Counted from the stretch's first letter, positions 1 to 8,968 are shown. The stretch is DNA of 64,000 bases from Methanothermobacter sp. (GCF_030055435.1 NZ_JASFYG010000001.1:268154-332153), one strand, 5' to 3'. A program made the numbers and translations. The notes: a model not told the origin generated them from the sequence alone.

Positions 1-335
1 AACTGTGACCCTGGTGGACCTACCAGCACATTTTTGCATTCATAGTGATTCTTTATGAATTCAGCGACTTCAATATCATTATTTAAACTCGGAAAACTGC
101 TATCAATTACAAGGAGGTCGGGTTCGAATTTCTCAATATCCTGAAGGACATCGTTCCTATCCCAGCCCCATGCTGGGGCGTCAACCAGTTTGATTTCATG
201 ATCCTCCATTATAACTGCAGCAGCATATGATAACCAGATGGGATAATATAATGTGCCACCACGACCCGTATCCTGCCACCGCATTCCACGACCAAAATGT
301 GGGAAGTATGGGGGATTTAAAAGGTAAACCTTCAA
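1..335 (-). CDS. B12-binding radical SAM protein, partial (N-terminal part only)
   Basis: The reading frame runs off the left edge, so only about 111 N-terminal residues are visible. It begins with a LKVYLLNPPYFP-type strand followed by a Rossmann-like B12-binding segment (EIKLVDAPAWGW, then DLLVIDSSFPS and VLVGPPGS), the usual N-terminus of cobalamin-binding radical SAM enzymes of the hopanoid/Mg-protoporphyrin cyclase type. The radical SAM CxxxCxxC motif would lie outside the window. I choose TTG at 335 because GAGGTG lies at 343-348, seven bases upstream; the codon overlaps the TGA of the upstream glycosyltransferase gene, which indicates an operon. Neighbouring glycosyltransferases suggest a role in cell-surface glycan or lipid modification, which is inference. 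Confidence 0.75.
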   Translation of the reverse strand, partial: MKVYLLNPPYFPHFGRGMRWQDTGRGGTLYYPIWLSYAAAVIMEDHEIKLVDAPAWGWDRNDVLQDIEKFEPDLLVIDSSFPSLNNDIEVAEFIKNHYECKNVLVGPPGSQ

Positions 336-1297
336 CTAAAAACACCTCTTATCATTCCAACGCCATAGAGAAATATCCATAGATTGATTAAACTGAAAAA
401 TTTCAGTGAACTGCACTCAGAACTTCTTGTATAAAGGATTGAAACAAGAAGTGTGCCCAGTAGATAAGCAATAGCCAGAATTACAAGAAAAGTTAGAAAA
501 ATGTTGCTGAATACTGAAAGCACCAGTAAGCCAATTATAGTGACTATCAAAATTACAGGGGCGAAATGGAACCATCTTCCCATTTCCGGATGTAACCTGG
601 TTGACTGCATCCTACCAAGCCCATAGTTGTATGCCATTTTAATGAACTTCTTCCAGTTGGGCCTCCTGTAATGCTTAACCCTTGCATGGGGCGTGTAAAT
701 TATCCTGTAACCCCTTTTCCTTATCCTGTAGTCAAGTTCTTCATCGTCTGTTGTTATGAGGTCATGGTTAAATCCGTTGACCTCCTCAAGAACCTCTTTA
801 CGGTACATCACATTACAGGTGGGGTTATGGTGAATCTCCCTTACAGTGTCGCCCTCATAGGCGTACCTCGCACCGGGTCTGCTCAGGAACGATAATGCGA
901 GACCCACGCATCTGGCGAATGGAACATCATCTTCTGGCGTTAAATTGGGGCCTCCAACTGCAGCCACATCCACATCAAAGGGTTCAGATAACCTTAGAAG
1001 CCAGTCCCTCTCAACAACACAATCAGCATCTGTGAATGCTATAAAGTCACCCTTAGCTCTTCTGAAACCTATATCACGGGCCTTTGACACACCAACACCA
1101 TCTGTTTCAATGTACTGGTAATTGAAGGACCAGTTCCTATTCTTAACAAGTTCTGCTGTATTATCGGTTGACCCGTCGTTCACTATGACAACTTCAAATA
1201 GTTCCCCTGGATAATCCAGTTCCTCCATTGCAGAAAGACACCTCTCAAGGATGTCTGCCTCATTCCTCATCGGTACAACAACTGAGATCCTTTTCAA
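332..1297 (-). CDS. Family 2 glycosyltransferase with C-terminal membrane segments
   Basis: A 321-residue inverting GT-A glycosyltransferase. It shows the N-terminal VVVPMRNE strand, the nucleotide-binding DGSTDN at about residues 41-46 and the metal-binding DAD at about 90-92, followed by a hydrophobic C-terminal third (about 245-320) with two or three membrane helices. That layout is typical of enzymes that sit on the cytoplasmic membrane face and pass sugars to lipid-linked acceptors. It starts with TTG at 1297, preceded by AGGTGT, and lies 8 bp downstream of another GT2 gene and overlaps the radical SAM gene by 4 bp, so the three are probably cotranscribed. The donor sugar and acceptor cannot be deduced. 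Confidence 0.88.
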   Translation of the reverse strand: MKRISVVVPMRNEADILERCLSAMEELDYPGELFEVVIVNDGSTDNTAELVKNRNWSFNYQYIETDGVGVSKARDIGFRRAKGDFIAFTDADCVVERDWLLRLSEPFDVDVAAVGGPNLTPEDDVPFARCVGLALSFLSRPGARYAYEGDTVREIHHNPTCNVMYRKEVLEEVNGFNHDLITTDDEELDYRIRKRGYRIIYTPHARVKHYRRPNWKKFIKMAYNYGLGRMQSTRLHPEMGRWFHFAPVILIVTIIGLLVLSVFSNIFLTFLVILAIAYLLGTLLVSILYTRSSECSSLKFFSLINLWIFLYGVGMIRGVFS

Positions 1298-1305
1298 CTT
1301 AACAC

Positions 1306-2001
1306 CTATTGAATTGAGCGTCTGAGGAACTTCCTCTTAAGCATGTACTCTATGTGTCTCCAGCCGTCCTTGAAGGAGTGGAGTTTGGCCTCCCCACCCC
1401 TCTGCCTGTAGGGTATGGGTATCTGGCTGATCCTCAGGCCCTTCTCAGATGCTTCGATGACCATTTCGATTGCAAATTCCATCCCAGGTGCCTTAAGGTT
1501 GAGCCTCTCAAGGGCCTCCCTGGTGAAGGCCCTCATCCCACAGTGGGTGTCCCTCACATTGTTCCTGAAGAGTATGTTGAGCATCCTTGAGAGTGCCGGG
1601 TTCCCTATGTACCTGTGAAGGGCTGGCATGGCGCCATCCTCCATCATACCATTCATACGGTCCCCGATGACAAAGTCATAGCCCTTCTCTATCTCAGCGA
1701 TGAAGTCAGGTATCATCTCAAATGGGTATGTGAGGTCGGCGTCCCCCATAACCAGTATGTCTCCCCTGGCCTCCCTGAAGCCCCGAAGATATGCGTTGCC
1801 GTAGCCCCTCTTCTCCTCCCTTACAACCCTTGCACCTGCAGATGCAGCTTCAAGTGCCGTGTTATCGGTGGAAGCGTTATCAACCACAAGCACCTCCACA
1901 TCGTATCCCCTGATTTCAAGTTCATCCACAGGGACGGACTTAACTGTTCTGCCGACAACCCCCTCCTCATTGAGGGCAGGTATTACTACTGATATCAACA
2001 T
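1306..2001 (-). CDS. Family 2 glycosyltransferase, dolichyl-phosphate mannosyltransferase-like
   Basis: A compact 231-residue GT2 enzyme of the Dpm1/Alg5-like type. Visible motifs are VVIPALNEE at residues 4-12, DNASTDN at 41-47 and GDADLTYP at 86-93, with a [10 protein letters not shown]-type C-terminal segment and no transmembrane tail. In this family a sugar from a nucleotide donor is usually moved to a polyprenyl phosphate, giving a lipid-linked donor for extracytoplasmic glycosylation. The ATG follows GGTGTTGTC. It is the first gene of the minus-strand run towards the window edge. Substrate assignment is inference from the subfamily only. Confidence 0.87.
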   Translation of the reverse strand: MLISVVIPALNEEGVVGRTVKSVPVDELEIRGYDVEVLVVDNASTDNTALEAASAGARVVREEKRGYGNAYLRGFREARGDILVMGDADLTYPFEMIPDFIAEIEKGYDFVIGDRMNGMMEDGAMPALHRYIGNPALSRMLNILFRNNVRDTHCGMRAFTREALERLNLKAPGMEFAIEMVIEASEKGLRISQIPIPYRQRGGEAKLHSFKDGWRHIEYMLKRKFLRRSIQ

Positions 2002-2083
2002 GACAACACCATTATTACAAGTGTGAATAATTTTTCTATAATATGGCCATTTCCATTATAAAAAGTTTTTTGGAAGCCTCCTT

Positions 2084-2094
2084 CTTTTATATGG
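2084..2094 (+). promoter_or_regulatory. TATA box for the C5-epimerase-like gene
   Basis: TTTTATATGG lies about 33-43 bp upstream of the ATG at 2127, which would put the transcript start near 2115 and give a very short leader holding only the GGGGGGAT ribosome-binding site. The spacing matches archaeal TATA elements. No transcript data are available to me. Confidence 0.5.
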
Positions 2095-2126
2095 AGTGCC
2101 ATCCAAAATAATAATGGGGGGATTTC

Positions 2127-3290
2127 ATGAAAAAACTTTTTATCCTGATTCCTGGCCTAATTTTCATCCTTGCATGCAGCCCGTCCCATGCGGTGGATAA
2201 CACCACAGGCTGCAACGGGACACCTGACCACCTGAACCGCTCATACTACCTGGACAATTACCAGGAACTCCTCAAGGGGGCTGTTAAAAATAACACGAGG
2301 ATAAGGAACCACCTCTATACACGCTACACCTCAACAGGTGATAGGAGGTACTACCAGGCATACGTAGATGCAGGTTACGCCGTTAAAGTCTTCTCAGGCA
2401 TCAAGAGTAAGAGGGCCCTGAGGAGCGATGATAAGATCATCGAGATCAAGACAATACAGGCCAATAATGCCTACTACTCCCGGAAACTTTCACCATCAGA
2501 TACGATAGTGATTGTATTCAGCAGCAGGGCCTGCCAGTTCAGGAACATGCCTGTACCCGAGTTCAAAAGCAACCTGCCCTTCGTCTACTACAGGAAGAGG
2601 GGATGGCACATTTACCCTGTAACCACATCCAACCTTGCAGGTGGCTGCAGGAACACCACAGACTTCCTTGAAGTGCTGGATGAGCAGAAACTCACGGTAA
2701 GCTTCAGGACATACAGGGGTATGCGCTACGCGGTATTCCCCATGTACTTTGACTATCATGGCTCAGGTACCGGCTGGCTTGACAGCTTCGCCCAGGGAAA
2801 CCTTGCAGGCCACTACGCCAGGGCATACAACCTCACAGGTAAGAGGGAGTACCTTGACATCTCAAATTCCCTCATAAACAGTTTTTATGCCCCAACAAAC
2901 CTTGTGAAAACCACGAAATACGGTAACTTCTACCTCCACTACAACTTCCTGAGGGAACACTACATCCTCAACGCCCACCTAATCTGCACATTGGGAATCA
3001 ACAACGCCTGCAGGTACACAGGAAACTCAAGAGCACTTAACCTATTCAGAACTGGCATTTCAACCTTCAGGAGGATGAACTGGAGGTTCGACAGTGGGCG
3101 ATGGACATATTATGCCGTGAGCGGCAGGTACTACAGGCCCACCTGGCTAGCCAGCGAGGGCTACCACAGACTCCACGTACAGCTTGCAAACAGGGTCTGG
3201 AAGGCAACAGGGGACAGCTACTACCGCAGCATTGCCCTGAGGTGGAACAGTTACCTCAAAAGGAAGGGACTCAGACCCGAGAGGATCTGA
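2127..3290 (+). CDS. Secreted D-glucuronyl C5-epimerase family protein
   Basis: The 387-residue product begins with a signal peptide (MKKLFILIPGL... ending near residue 22; ILAC could also be read as a weak lipobox). The C-terminal half carries hallmarks of the D-glucuronyl C5-epimerase C-terminal domain: YHGSGTGWLDSFAQG at about 209-223, then alternating helices with YLHYNFLREHYILNAHL and a Y/W-rich end, consistent with an (alpha/alpha) barrel. Family members invert C5 of uronic acid residues in already polymerised glycans. Export here fits action on a wall or capsule polymer. The ribosome-binding site is GGGGGGATTTC just before the ATG. It is flanked by glycosyltransferases on the other strand. 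The substrate is unknown; pseudomurein with its L-talosaminuronic acid is one candidate. Confidence 0.8.
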   Translation: MKKLFILIPGLIFILACSPSHAVDNTTGCNGTPDHLNRSYYLDNYQELLKGAVKNNTRIRNHLYTRYTSTGDRRYYQAYVDAGYAVKVFSGIKSKRALRSDDKIIEIKTIQANNAYYSRKLSPSDTIVIVFSSRACQFRNMPVPEFKSNLPFVYYRKRGWHIYPVTTSNLAGGCRNTTDFLEVLDEQKLTVSFRTYRGMRYAVFPMYFDYHGSGTGWLDSFAQGNLAGHYARAYNLTGKREYLDISNSLINSFYAPTNLVKTTKYGNFYLHYNFLREHYILNAHLICTLGINNACRYTGNSRALNLFRTGISTFRRMNWRFDSGRWTYYAVSGRYYRPTWLASEGYHRLHVQLANRVWKATGDSYYRSIALRWNSYLKRKGLRPERI

Positions 3291-3314
3291 AGTGATCCAG
3301 AAGAAAAAAACCAC

Positions 3315-4010
3315 CTATAACCTCATGAGGAACTCCTTCAGCCTCCTCTGGAGTCCCAGAGGCAGGTATGGTGTGGAAAACCCCAGGGAGGTCCAAACCA
3401 CCGGGACCCTGTGTTTTTTCATTATGGCCCCCATTGTGGTGTAGTATTCAGGGGACATTGAGTAACCCGGTGACCTGTGGTAGGCCTCCACAGGGACCGC
3501 GTAGATACTGTAACCCTTCTTCTTAAGGGCGAGGCACCGTTCAACCGCATAGAGGTGCCAGTGGCTGCAGGTCTCCTCATCAAAGGGATACCTACTCCAG
3601 ACCCCTGATGGTAGGGCGAAGAGGCACTCGTCAACGGTCTGAACCCTCACCGGAGCCTCGATTCTCCTACCAACATCCGCCGGTGGGTCACCCTGTTTCA
3701 TGCTGGAGAACAACCTGAAGGGACCGGCCACTCCAGCAGCACCCACCACACCTGCATCCTCCAGCGAAGATGTATATGAGGCCATCCGTCTGATGGCTTC
3801 GGGTTTTACGTGCACATCCTGGTGGGCGAATATGAGGGTGTCGCCTGTGGCCATCTCCGCACCATGGTTGAGGGCCCCTGCAGCGGAACTGAATCTATGG
3901 GTGGTGTTATCAAGGAGTATGAGTTCATAATCGTCCCCTTCACGGAGGTCCCTGAGGAGGAACCTCCTGAGGGTTTCTCTATCATTGTAGACACATATTA
4001 CTGATATCAT
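3315..4010 (-). CDS. Glycosyltransferase, StrF-like (GT2 superfamily)
   Basis: A 231-residue GT-A fold protein of the StrF-like subgroup. It starts with MISVICVYNDRETL, has LLDNTTHRFSSAAGALNHG at about 32-50 and FAHQDVHV at 61-68, where HQDV replaces the usual DXD. A patatin or TM region is not seen. The family is poorly characterised biochemically and is often found with surface polysaccharide genes. It converges with the epimerase gene, the stops being about 25 bp apart with an A-rich run between them. Function as a sugar transferase is established only at superfamily level. Confidence 0.78.
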   Translation of the reverse strand: MISVICVYNDRETLRRFLLRDLREGDDYELILLDNTTHRFSSAAGALNHGAEMATGDTLIFAHQDVHVKPEAIRRMASYTSSLEDAGVVGAAGVAGPFRLFSSMKQGDPPADVGRRIEAPVRVQTVDECLFALPSGVWSRYPFDEETCSHWHLYAVERCLALKKKGYSIYAVPVEAYHRSPGYSMSPEYYTTMGAIMKKHRVPVVWTSLGFSTPYLPLGLQRRLKEFLMRL

Positions 4011-4048
4011 CCACTAGAAATATGGTTTCCCAAAAAATAAATGTTTTT

Positions 4049-5083
4049 TCAGGCCGGGAACCTGTCCCGTGTTGCGTTGGCTATCCTCACAAGTGTGAGC
4101 ATAACCGGGACCTCCACCAGGACCCCAACCACGGTGGCGAGGGCCGCCCCTGACTGGAGGCCGAAGAGTGATATTGCCACCGCAACTGCAAGTTCAAAGA
4201 AGTTGCTTGCACCTATGAGGGCCGCCGGTGCAGCCACCGCATGCCTCAGACTCCAGATGCGGGCCCAGAGGTAGGCAACCGTGAAGATCAGGAAGGTCTG
4301 CAGTATGAGGGGCACCGCAATCAGGCCGATGTGGAGGGGGTTCTCGATTATGACTCCCCCCTGGAATGAGAATATTATGATGAGGGTGAGGAGGAGTCCT
4401 ATGATTGTTATCTTCTCGAATTTCCCCAGGAACCTCTGGAAGTACTCCGGCCCCCTTGAGGTGATGAGCCTCCTCCTTGTGAGGTAGCCTGCAAGTAGCG
4501 GTACCACCACGAAGAGGACCACTGAGAGTATGAGGGTGTCGTAGGGTACCTGGATGTTACCTATCCCCAGGAGGAAGGCCACTATTGGGGCGTAGGCGAA
4601 GAGGAGTATTATGTCGTTCACCGCCACCTGCACCAGTGTGTAGGCAGGGTCACCCCGTGTGAGGCTGCTCCAGACGAATACCATTGCCGTGCATGGGGCT
4701 GCCCCCAGGAGCACCGCCCCTGCAAGGTATTCCCTGCCGAGTTCAGGTGGTATCAGATTTGAGAAAACTCCGAGGAGGAAGAATGATGCCACGATGTACA
4801 TGGTGAATGGCTTTATGAGCCAGTTGGTCCCGCAGGTAACAGTGAGCCCCCTGAGTTCCCTGGTGGCCCGTATTATGCTTGAGAAGTCTATCCTGAGCAT
4901 CATGGGGTATATCATTAGCCATATGAGCACCGCCACAGGAAGGGATACCTGGGCGTACTGTAACCTGTTGAGGAGGGCCGGGAAGGCTGGTATGAAGTGT
5001 CCCAGTCCCACCCCTGTGATTATGCATAGTATCACCCAGACCGTGAGGTACCTTTCGAATATTCCCATCTCTTCACTTTCCAT
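4049..5083 (-). CDS. arsB: ACR3-family arsenite efflux permease
   Basis: A 344-residue integral membrane protein with about ten hydrophobic helices. The conserved ACR3 block GAAPCTAMVFVWS at about 127-139 carries the essential cysteine (about C131), and there is a second hallmark VNDIILLFAYAP at about 154-165. ACR3 proteins exchange arsenite for protons at the cytoplasmic membrane. The ATG at 5083 follows GGTGATATC. No ArsR regulator or ArsC reductase gene adjoins it, so it appears to be a stand-alone resistance gene. The length and motif match make the family assignment strong; substrate specificity for arsenite is from family knowledge. Confidence 0.93.
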   Translation of the reverse strand: MESEEMGIFERYLTVWVILCIITGVGLGHFIPAFPALLNRLQYAQVSLPVAVLIWLMIYPMMLRIDFSSIIRATRELRGLTVTCGTNWLIKPFTMYIVASFFLLGVFSNLIPPELGREYLAGAVLLGAAPCTAMVFVWSSLTRGDPAYTLVQVAVNDIILLFAYAPIVAFLLGIGNIQVPYDTLILSVVLFVVVPLLAGYLTRRRLITSRGPEYFQRFLGKFEKITIIGLLLTLIIIFSFQGGVIIENPLHIGLIAVPLILQTFLIFTVAYLWARIWSLRHAVAAPAALIGASNFFELAVAVAISLFGLQSGAALATVVGVLVEVPVMLTLVRIANATRDRFPA

Positions 5084-5210
5084 GATATCACCGCTTACAT
5101 ATCAGTAAATCCAGATATGTTGATTTATTATTAGTAGTTTTCCCTGAAGCGGAAAGGTTTTTATGAATTAAAAACATGAATGTAATTATTAAGTGTTTAT
5201 GGTGGTAAAT

Positions 5211-5771
5211 TTGAGACTCAATGTTAATAGAAATGGTGAACCACTATTGAAGTGGCTGAACAGTAAGCTGAATGTTTTAAGCTCCGTACTCGGGATACTT
5301 GTGGGTGCAGTTGCCGGGACACTCACCGCTGTAATCCTCGGCGGTGCCCTCATGGGCGGATCCGTGGACCCCATATTCTTTGTATTCATTGTAGCCTTTG
5401 TCTTCCTCTTTGTGGAATCCTTCGTTGCGGGTCTGGGGGCTGAAACCTACAGTGAATCCCTGGTGAACTCGGGGTTCCTGGTACTCATCTACCTCACCAT
5501 CGGTGCGGTGGGGCTCATGGTAACAACCACTGGTGGCATGATGGCACTCATGGCAATATCACAGATATTCCCTGACACCGGAGGGGACATGACAGGTGCA
5601 GCAGAGCCCATGGGACTGGCATCTGAACCCACATACGCACCAGCCGACTACCTCCAGCTCATATCAGGTATACTCATGGTCATTTCACTGATACTTGCAG
5701 CATTCGTGGGGGGCCTCCTGGCGGTCTACATCAGGAAGAAAAATAGGAGAGTTTATTTAATGAAAAAATAG
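5211..5771 (+). CDS. Small polytopic membrane protein, DUF5518-like
   Basis: About 186 residues with four hydrophobic helices rich in glycine and alanine (AVAGTLTAVILGGALMGG, FVFIVAFVFLFVESFVAG, then two more) and a basic C-terminal tail KKNRRVYLMKK. I do not recognise an enzymatic motif; the Gly-rich pairs resemble the DUF5518/DUF456-like membrane proteins common in methanogens. The frame could open at GTG 5193, but GGTGGT at 5201-5206 sits five bases before TTG 5211, so I favour TTG 5211. It is monocistronic, divergent from arsB, and followed by a T7 run. Confidence 0.65.
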   Translation: MRLNVNRNGEPLLKWLNSKLNVLSSVLGILVGAVAGTLTAVILGGALMGGSVDPIFFVFIVAFVFLFVESFVAGLGAETYSESLVNSGFLVLIYLTIGAVGLMVTTTGGMMALMAISQIFPDTGGDMTGAAEPMGLASEPTYAPADYLQLISGILMVISLILAAFVGGLLAVYIRKKNRRVYLMKK

Positions 5772-5795
5772 AATTTTAGGACTTAAAATTTATTA

Positions 5796-5802
5796 TTTTT
5801 TT
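5796..5802 (+). terminator. Oligo-T terminator after the DUF5518-like gene
   Basis: TATTATTTTTTTATTG, with seven consecutive T residues, lies about 25 bp after the stop codon. Archaeal intrinsic termination needs only a T-rich tract on the coding strand, so this is a plausible terminator. Confidence 0.5.
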
Positions 5803-6060
5803 ATTGATTAAGAGTAGCAACACCCCTTAATGTTGTGAAAAAATTTTGTTCACATCCAAAAATCAAGCTATTGATTTAAGAGCGCTTAATTGAAAACACA
5901 AATTATTCTCCTATAATAACTTAACTAGTTACTTGACTTTTCATGAATTTTAGATAATTACAAACTGCTTATATTTATAAATTAAAGGCAACGATTAGAT
6001 AGTAGATAATTAATTTAAAGTGGTGGCCATAGTAGCAATAAGATTAAGGATGGTGCAATA
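5803..6060 (+). other. AT-rich intergenic region upstream of the FkbM gene
   Basis: About 260 bp without a convincing ORF, strongly AT-rich compared with the flanking genes. It contains TATTTATAAATTAAAGG near 5970-5987, which is a good TATA candidate, and GGTGGCC near 6020. I see no RNA gene or repeat in it. Confidence 0.45.
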
Positions 6061-6996
6061 ATGCAGAGGATTTTTTTAAGCCGTTTAATGAGTAGGAAAA
6101 GTCCAATATGGTTAATTTATTATGGATTTATGGGTCTCATAAAGGTTTTTAGGTCCGCAAATAACCCTTTTAGAACTCTTATATTTCTCCTAGGATTCTT
6201 TGAGGAATTCGAATTGGATTTAAGGTATATAGGCAAAATAAATGTTTCAAAAGAGGATATCGACAATAACTTTGTACAAACACTTATAAGTGCCTGTTCT
6301 AATGATTTAAACTGTTCTCAGCAAACTAGATTAAGATCTATAATCACTCAAAGATTTGACAACATTATAGAAGTCGATGGCATAAAAATAAAAAATACTA
6401 TGCCCCTTTTTATATTAATCGAAATATTTGTTCTCGAGGATTATAAATTTCATGAGCTTGACAGAGGGGATGTTGTGATTGATCTAGGTGCCTCGGTTGG
6501 TGATAGCAGTCTCTATCTTGCCAAAGAAGGTTATGTGGTTTATGCCTTCGAACCTCTTCCACAGATATTCGAAATTGGAAGAGAAAACATAAAAATGAAC
6601 CCTCAATTAGCCTCAAAAATAAATTACATTAACAAGGCTGTCTCATGTAAAAAAGGAGTCCTCAAGATGGGATATGATGGAGTAGAAAAAAGCCATTATA
6701 GCTCTCTTTATACTGAAAAAAACAAAATGGTTTCAGTGGACACAATAACAATTGATGAAATAGTATCAAAAATTAATTCAAAGCCAAAGGGTCTTAAAGT
6801 GGACTGTGAAGGTTGCGAATATGAAATTATGGATAATTTAGATCTTTCAGGATTTCGTGAAATTATAATCGAATATCATCCACAGCCAAAAAATAGAGAT
6901 CCACGAGAAATTGTGGATAAACTCAGATCAGAAGGGTTTACTATTAAGTTAAGAGGTAATCATAGTATCGGGTTGATACATGCGCGTAGAACGTGA
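6061..6996 (+). CDS. FkbM family SAM-dependent methyltransferase
   Basis: A 311-residue protein whose C-terminal two thirds form a class I methyltransferase. SAM motif I DLGASVGDSS is at 141-150, the acidic strand YAFEPLPQ at 161-168, and the FkbM signature VDTITIDEIV with KVDCEGCEYEIM and IIEYHP follows. FkbM enzymes O-methylate sugars or macrolides; in archaea they commonly modify surface glycans, which fits the glycosyltransferases at 0.3-4 kb. The first 120 residues are helical and not recognised. Base composition is clearly AT-richer than its neighbours (many AAA, ATA and TTA codons), suggesting recent transfer or a separate evolutionary history. No strong ribosome-binding site precedes the ATG (GGTGCAATA). 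Confidence 0.85.
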   Translation: MQRIFLSRLMSRKSPIWLIYYGFMGLIKVFRSANNPFRTLIFLLGFFEEFELDLRYIGKINVSKEDIDNNFVQTLISACSNDLNCSQQTRLRSIITQRFDNIIEVDGIKIKNTMPLFILIEIFVLEDYKFHELDRGDVVIDLGASVGDSSLYLAKEGYVVYAFEPLPQIFEIGRENIKMNPQLASKINYINKAVSCKKGVLKMGYDGVEKSHYSSLYTEKNKMVSVDTITIDEIVSKINSKPKGLKVDCEGCEYEIMDNLDLSGFREIIIEYHPQPKNRDPREIVDKLRSEGFTIKLRGNHSIGLIHARRT

Positions 6997-7132
6997 ATAT
7001 ACTATTAAGTTTCTTTTTTATCTTTAAGAATAGATTTATGTAAACGCAATAGGTTATCATTTTTTACAGACTTTGGAGGGATACTGGTTAGCTGGTAATT
7101 AGTTTTATTATAAAAAGTATTTTTATAAAAAG

Positions 7133-8485
7133 TCAGTCCCCGTACCTCCTGAGCCTCCCTATGAATAGCCTTGCCCAGAGGTAGGCTATGAGGCTCCCCC
7201 CGATGTCACCTGCAACCACACCCCACCAGACACCAACCTCACCGAATCCCAGGATCACACCGAGGAGGTAGGCGAATACCGCCACCAGGAGAACCTGCCT
7301 TATAGCCGAGAGTGCGAGGGATGTGAGCCCCCTCCCGGCCCCCTGGAAGATGGAACCTGACATTATACCCGGTGGTAGGAAGAGGTAGAAGAGGCAGATA
7401 ACCCTCAGGAACAGGGTTATCCTTGGTGCCAGGTCCGCAGAGGCCTGGGAGTACGAGAATACCCATGAGATCCAGGGGGCAAGTACGAATGTGAGGAGTG
7501 CCGTGGCAGCGGCTATCACAAGCCCCAGCCTTATGGAGTAACCGTGGACCACCTCAAGGTTTCTGAAGTTCCTTGAACCATAGGCAACCCCTGAGACACT
7601 CACAAGGGCCGTTGCAACCGATATCACCGGCACGATGGCCAGCATGACTATCCTCCACCCCGCCGAGTACACCGCAACTGCACTGGTACCCCCGACGGCT
7701 GTGAGTATCCCGTTGAGTACCGCGGTTACCAGGGACATGACAAAGAACTCTGCACTGGCAGGTAATGTCACAGAGAGTATTGAGAGGGCAACCCCACGGT
7801 CGGGTCTGAAGTGCTTCATCCCGATGGAGGTGTAGGTCCCCCCACCCAGGAACCAGTAGAGTACAACTACTGAAACCGCAAACTGGGATATCACCGTGGC
7901 CCAGGCCGCACCTGCTATACCCCAACCTGCAGTGTATATGAGGAGGGGGTCGAGGACCATGTTGAGGACCGCTGAGAGGCCCATGGCATACATTGGCCTC
8001 TTCGCATCACCCTCAGATCTGAGTATCCCGTAGGCGGCCCCTGTGAAGAGTGTGAATATGGTACCAGCGAATACCACGCTACCGTACTGGAACGCTGGTT
8101 TGAGGGCCTCCCCTGCCCCCAGGGAGAGGAGTATGTCGCCGAGGAGGAGTTCAAGGACAACTGTGATCACAACTGAAGCAGCTGCTGTTATTATGACCGT
8201 GTGGGTTGCGCTGTTGTTGACGCCCTCGGTGTCACCTGCACCAAGGTACCTTGAGACCGATGATGCCGCCCCGGCTCCGAGGCCATTGGATAGCCCCACG
8301 AGTACCATGTAGAGGGGTGTCACGAACCCTATGGCTGCCAGTGCCTCTCCACCGAGGCCAGCCACCCATACCGCGTCCACAAGGTTGTAGATGGATGTGA
8401 GGAGCATCGCGATTATCATCGGCCCTGAGAGTTTCAGGAGGGCCCTCCTCGGGTCCCCCCTCATTATCTTAACGCCCTCTGTCAT
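7133..8485 (-). CDS. MATE-family multidrug efflux transporter
   Basis: A 450-residue polytopic protein with about twelve helices and the internal two-fold repeat of MATE transporters. Family hallmarks are MIIAMLLTSIYNLVDAVWVAGLGGEALAAIG near the N-terminus (written here only as a description of residues 18-48) and the GLGAGAASSVSRYLGAGD loop at about 62-79. MATE proteins export cationic drugs or metabolites by Na+ or H+ antiport. Its start overlaps the end of the marR gene by 17 bp, so the two form one operon under the promoter near 8970, and the transporter is presumably the regulated target. Substrate is unknown. Confidence 0.92.
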   Translation of the reverse strand: MTEGVKIMRGDPRRALLKLSGPMIIAMLLTSIYNLVDAVWVAGLGGEALAAIGFVTPLYMVLVGLSNGLGAGAASSVSRYLGAGDTEGVNNSATHTVIITAAASVVITVVLELLLGDILLSLGAGEALKPAFQYGSVVFAGTIFTLFTGAAYGILRSEGDAKRPMYAMGLSAVLNMVLDPLLIYTAGWGIAGAAWATVISQFAVSVVVLYWFLGGGTYTSIGMKHFRPDRGVALSILSVTLPASAEFFVMSLVTAVLNGILTAVGGTSAVAVYSAGWRIVMLAIVPVISVATALVSVSGVAYGSRNFRNLEVVHGYSIRLGLVIAAATALLTFVLAPWISWVFSYSQASADLAPRITLFLRVICLFYLFLPPGIMSGSIFQGAGRGLTSLALSAIRQVLLVAVFAYLLGVILGFGEVGVWWGVVAGDIGGSLIAYLWARLFIGRLRRYGD

Positions 8486-8927
8486 CTTCCACGCCCCTTA
8501 TCTTCATTGCATCCTCTGCGAGTCTCCTGCACAATTCCATTAGGGTATCCCTCTCCTCATCTGTGAGGTTCTCAAATAGGAGGTCAGTCCACCTGTCCTC
8601 AACCTCCCTTATGAGGGGTATCAGTTCCTCCCCCTGAGCTGTGAGGCTCAGCATGTACCTCCTCCTGTTTCGGGGGTCCTGTTTTCTCATGATGAGTCCC
8701 CGCTCCTCCAGGCGCCTTGTGATCCTGGCTATGGTGCCCTTGTCCACCTGGAAGAACCAGGAGAGTTCATCCTGTGTAGCACCCGGTTGCCTGTGGATCC
8801 TGAAGAGGCAGGCCACCTGGGCGTCTGTGAGTTTCAGGCTGGATAACTCCCTTGCCACAAATACGCGGTGGCTTCTGAGTATTATGGATAGGAGCCCCCT
8901 GAAGGGTATGTCGCTGTCGATCATCAC
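8469..8927 (-). CDS. MarR-family transcriptional regulator of the MATE operon
   Basis: 152 residues with the winged-helix core of MarR proteins: LTDAQVACLFRIHRQPGATQ (about 33-52), LSWFFQVDKGTIARITRRLEERGLI as recognition region, and the RRYMLSLTAQGEEL wing. MarR dimers bind inverted repeats and are usually released by a ligand, often a drug that the neighbouring pump exports. The gene precedes and overlaps the MATE gene. Two 14-bp palindromes at 8979-9007 abut its TATA box, exactly where an autorepressor would bind. The track start at 8927 (MMIDSD) can be either of two adjacent ATG codons. Confidence 0.9.
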   Translation of the reverse strand: MMIDSDIPFRGLLSIILRSHRVFVARELSSLKLTDAQVACLFRIHRQPGATQDELSWFFQVDKGTIARITRRLEERGLIMRKQDPRNRRRYMLSLTAQGEELIPLIREVEDRWTDLLFENLTDEERDTLMELCRRLAEDAMKIRGVEDDRGR

Positions 8928-8968
8928 TTCATCCCCAGTGTTCTGATACTGAAGTTATCTGGATGGCA

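Noticed and set aside
118-132. GGGTTCGAATTT, like a tRNA T-loop
   Set aside because: It lies inside the radical SAM reading frame and no acceptor stem or anticodon arm surrounds it.
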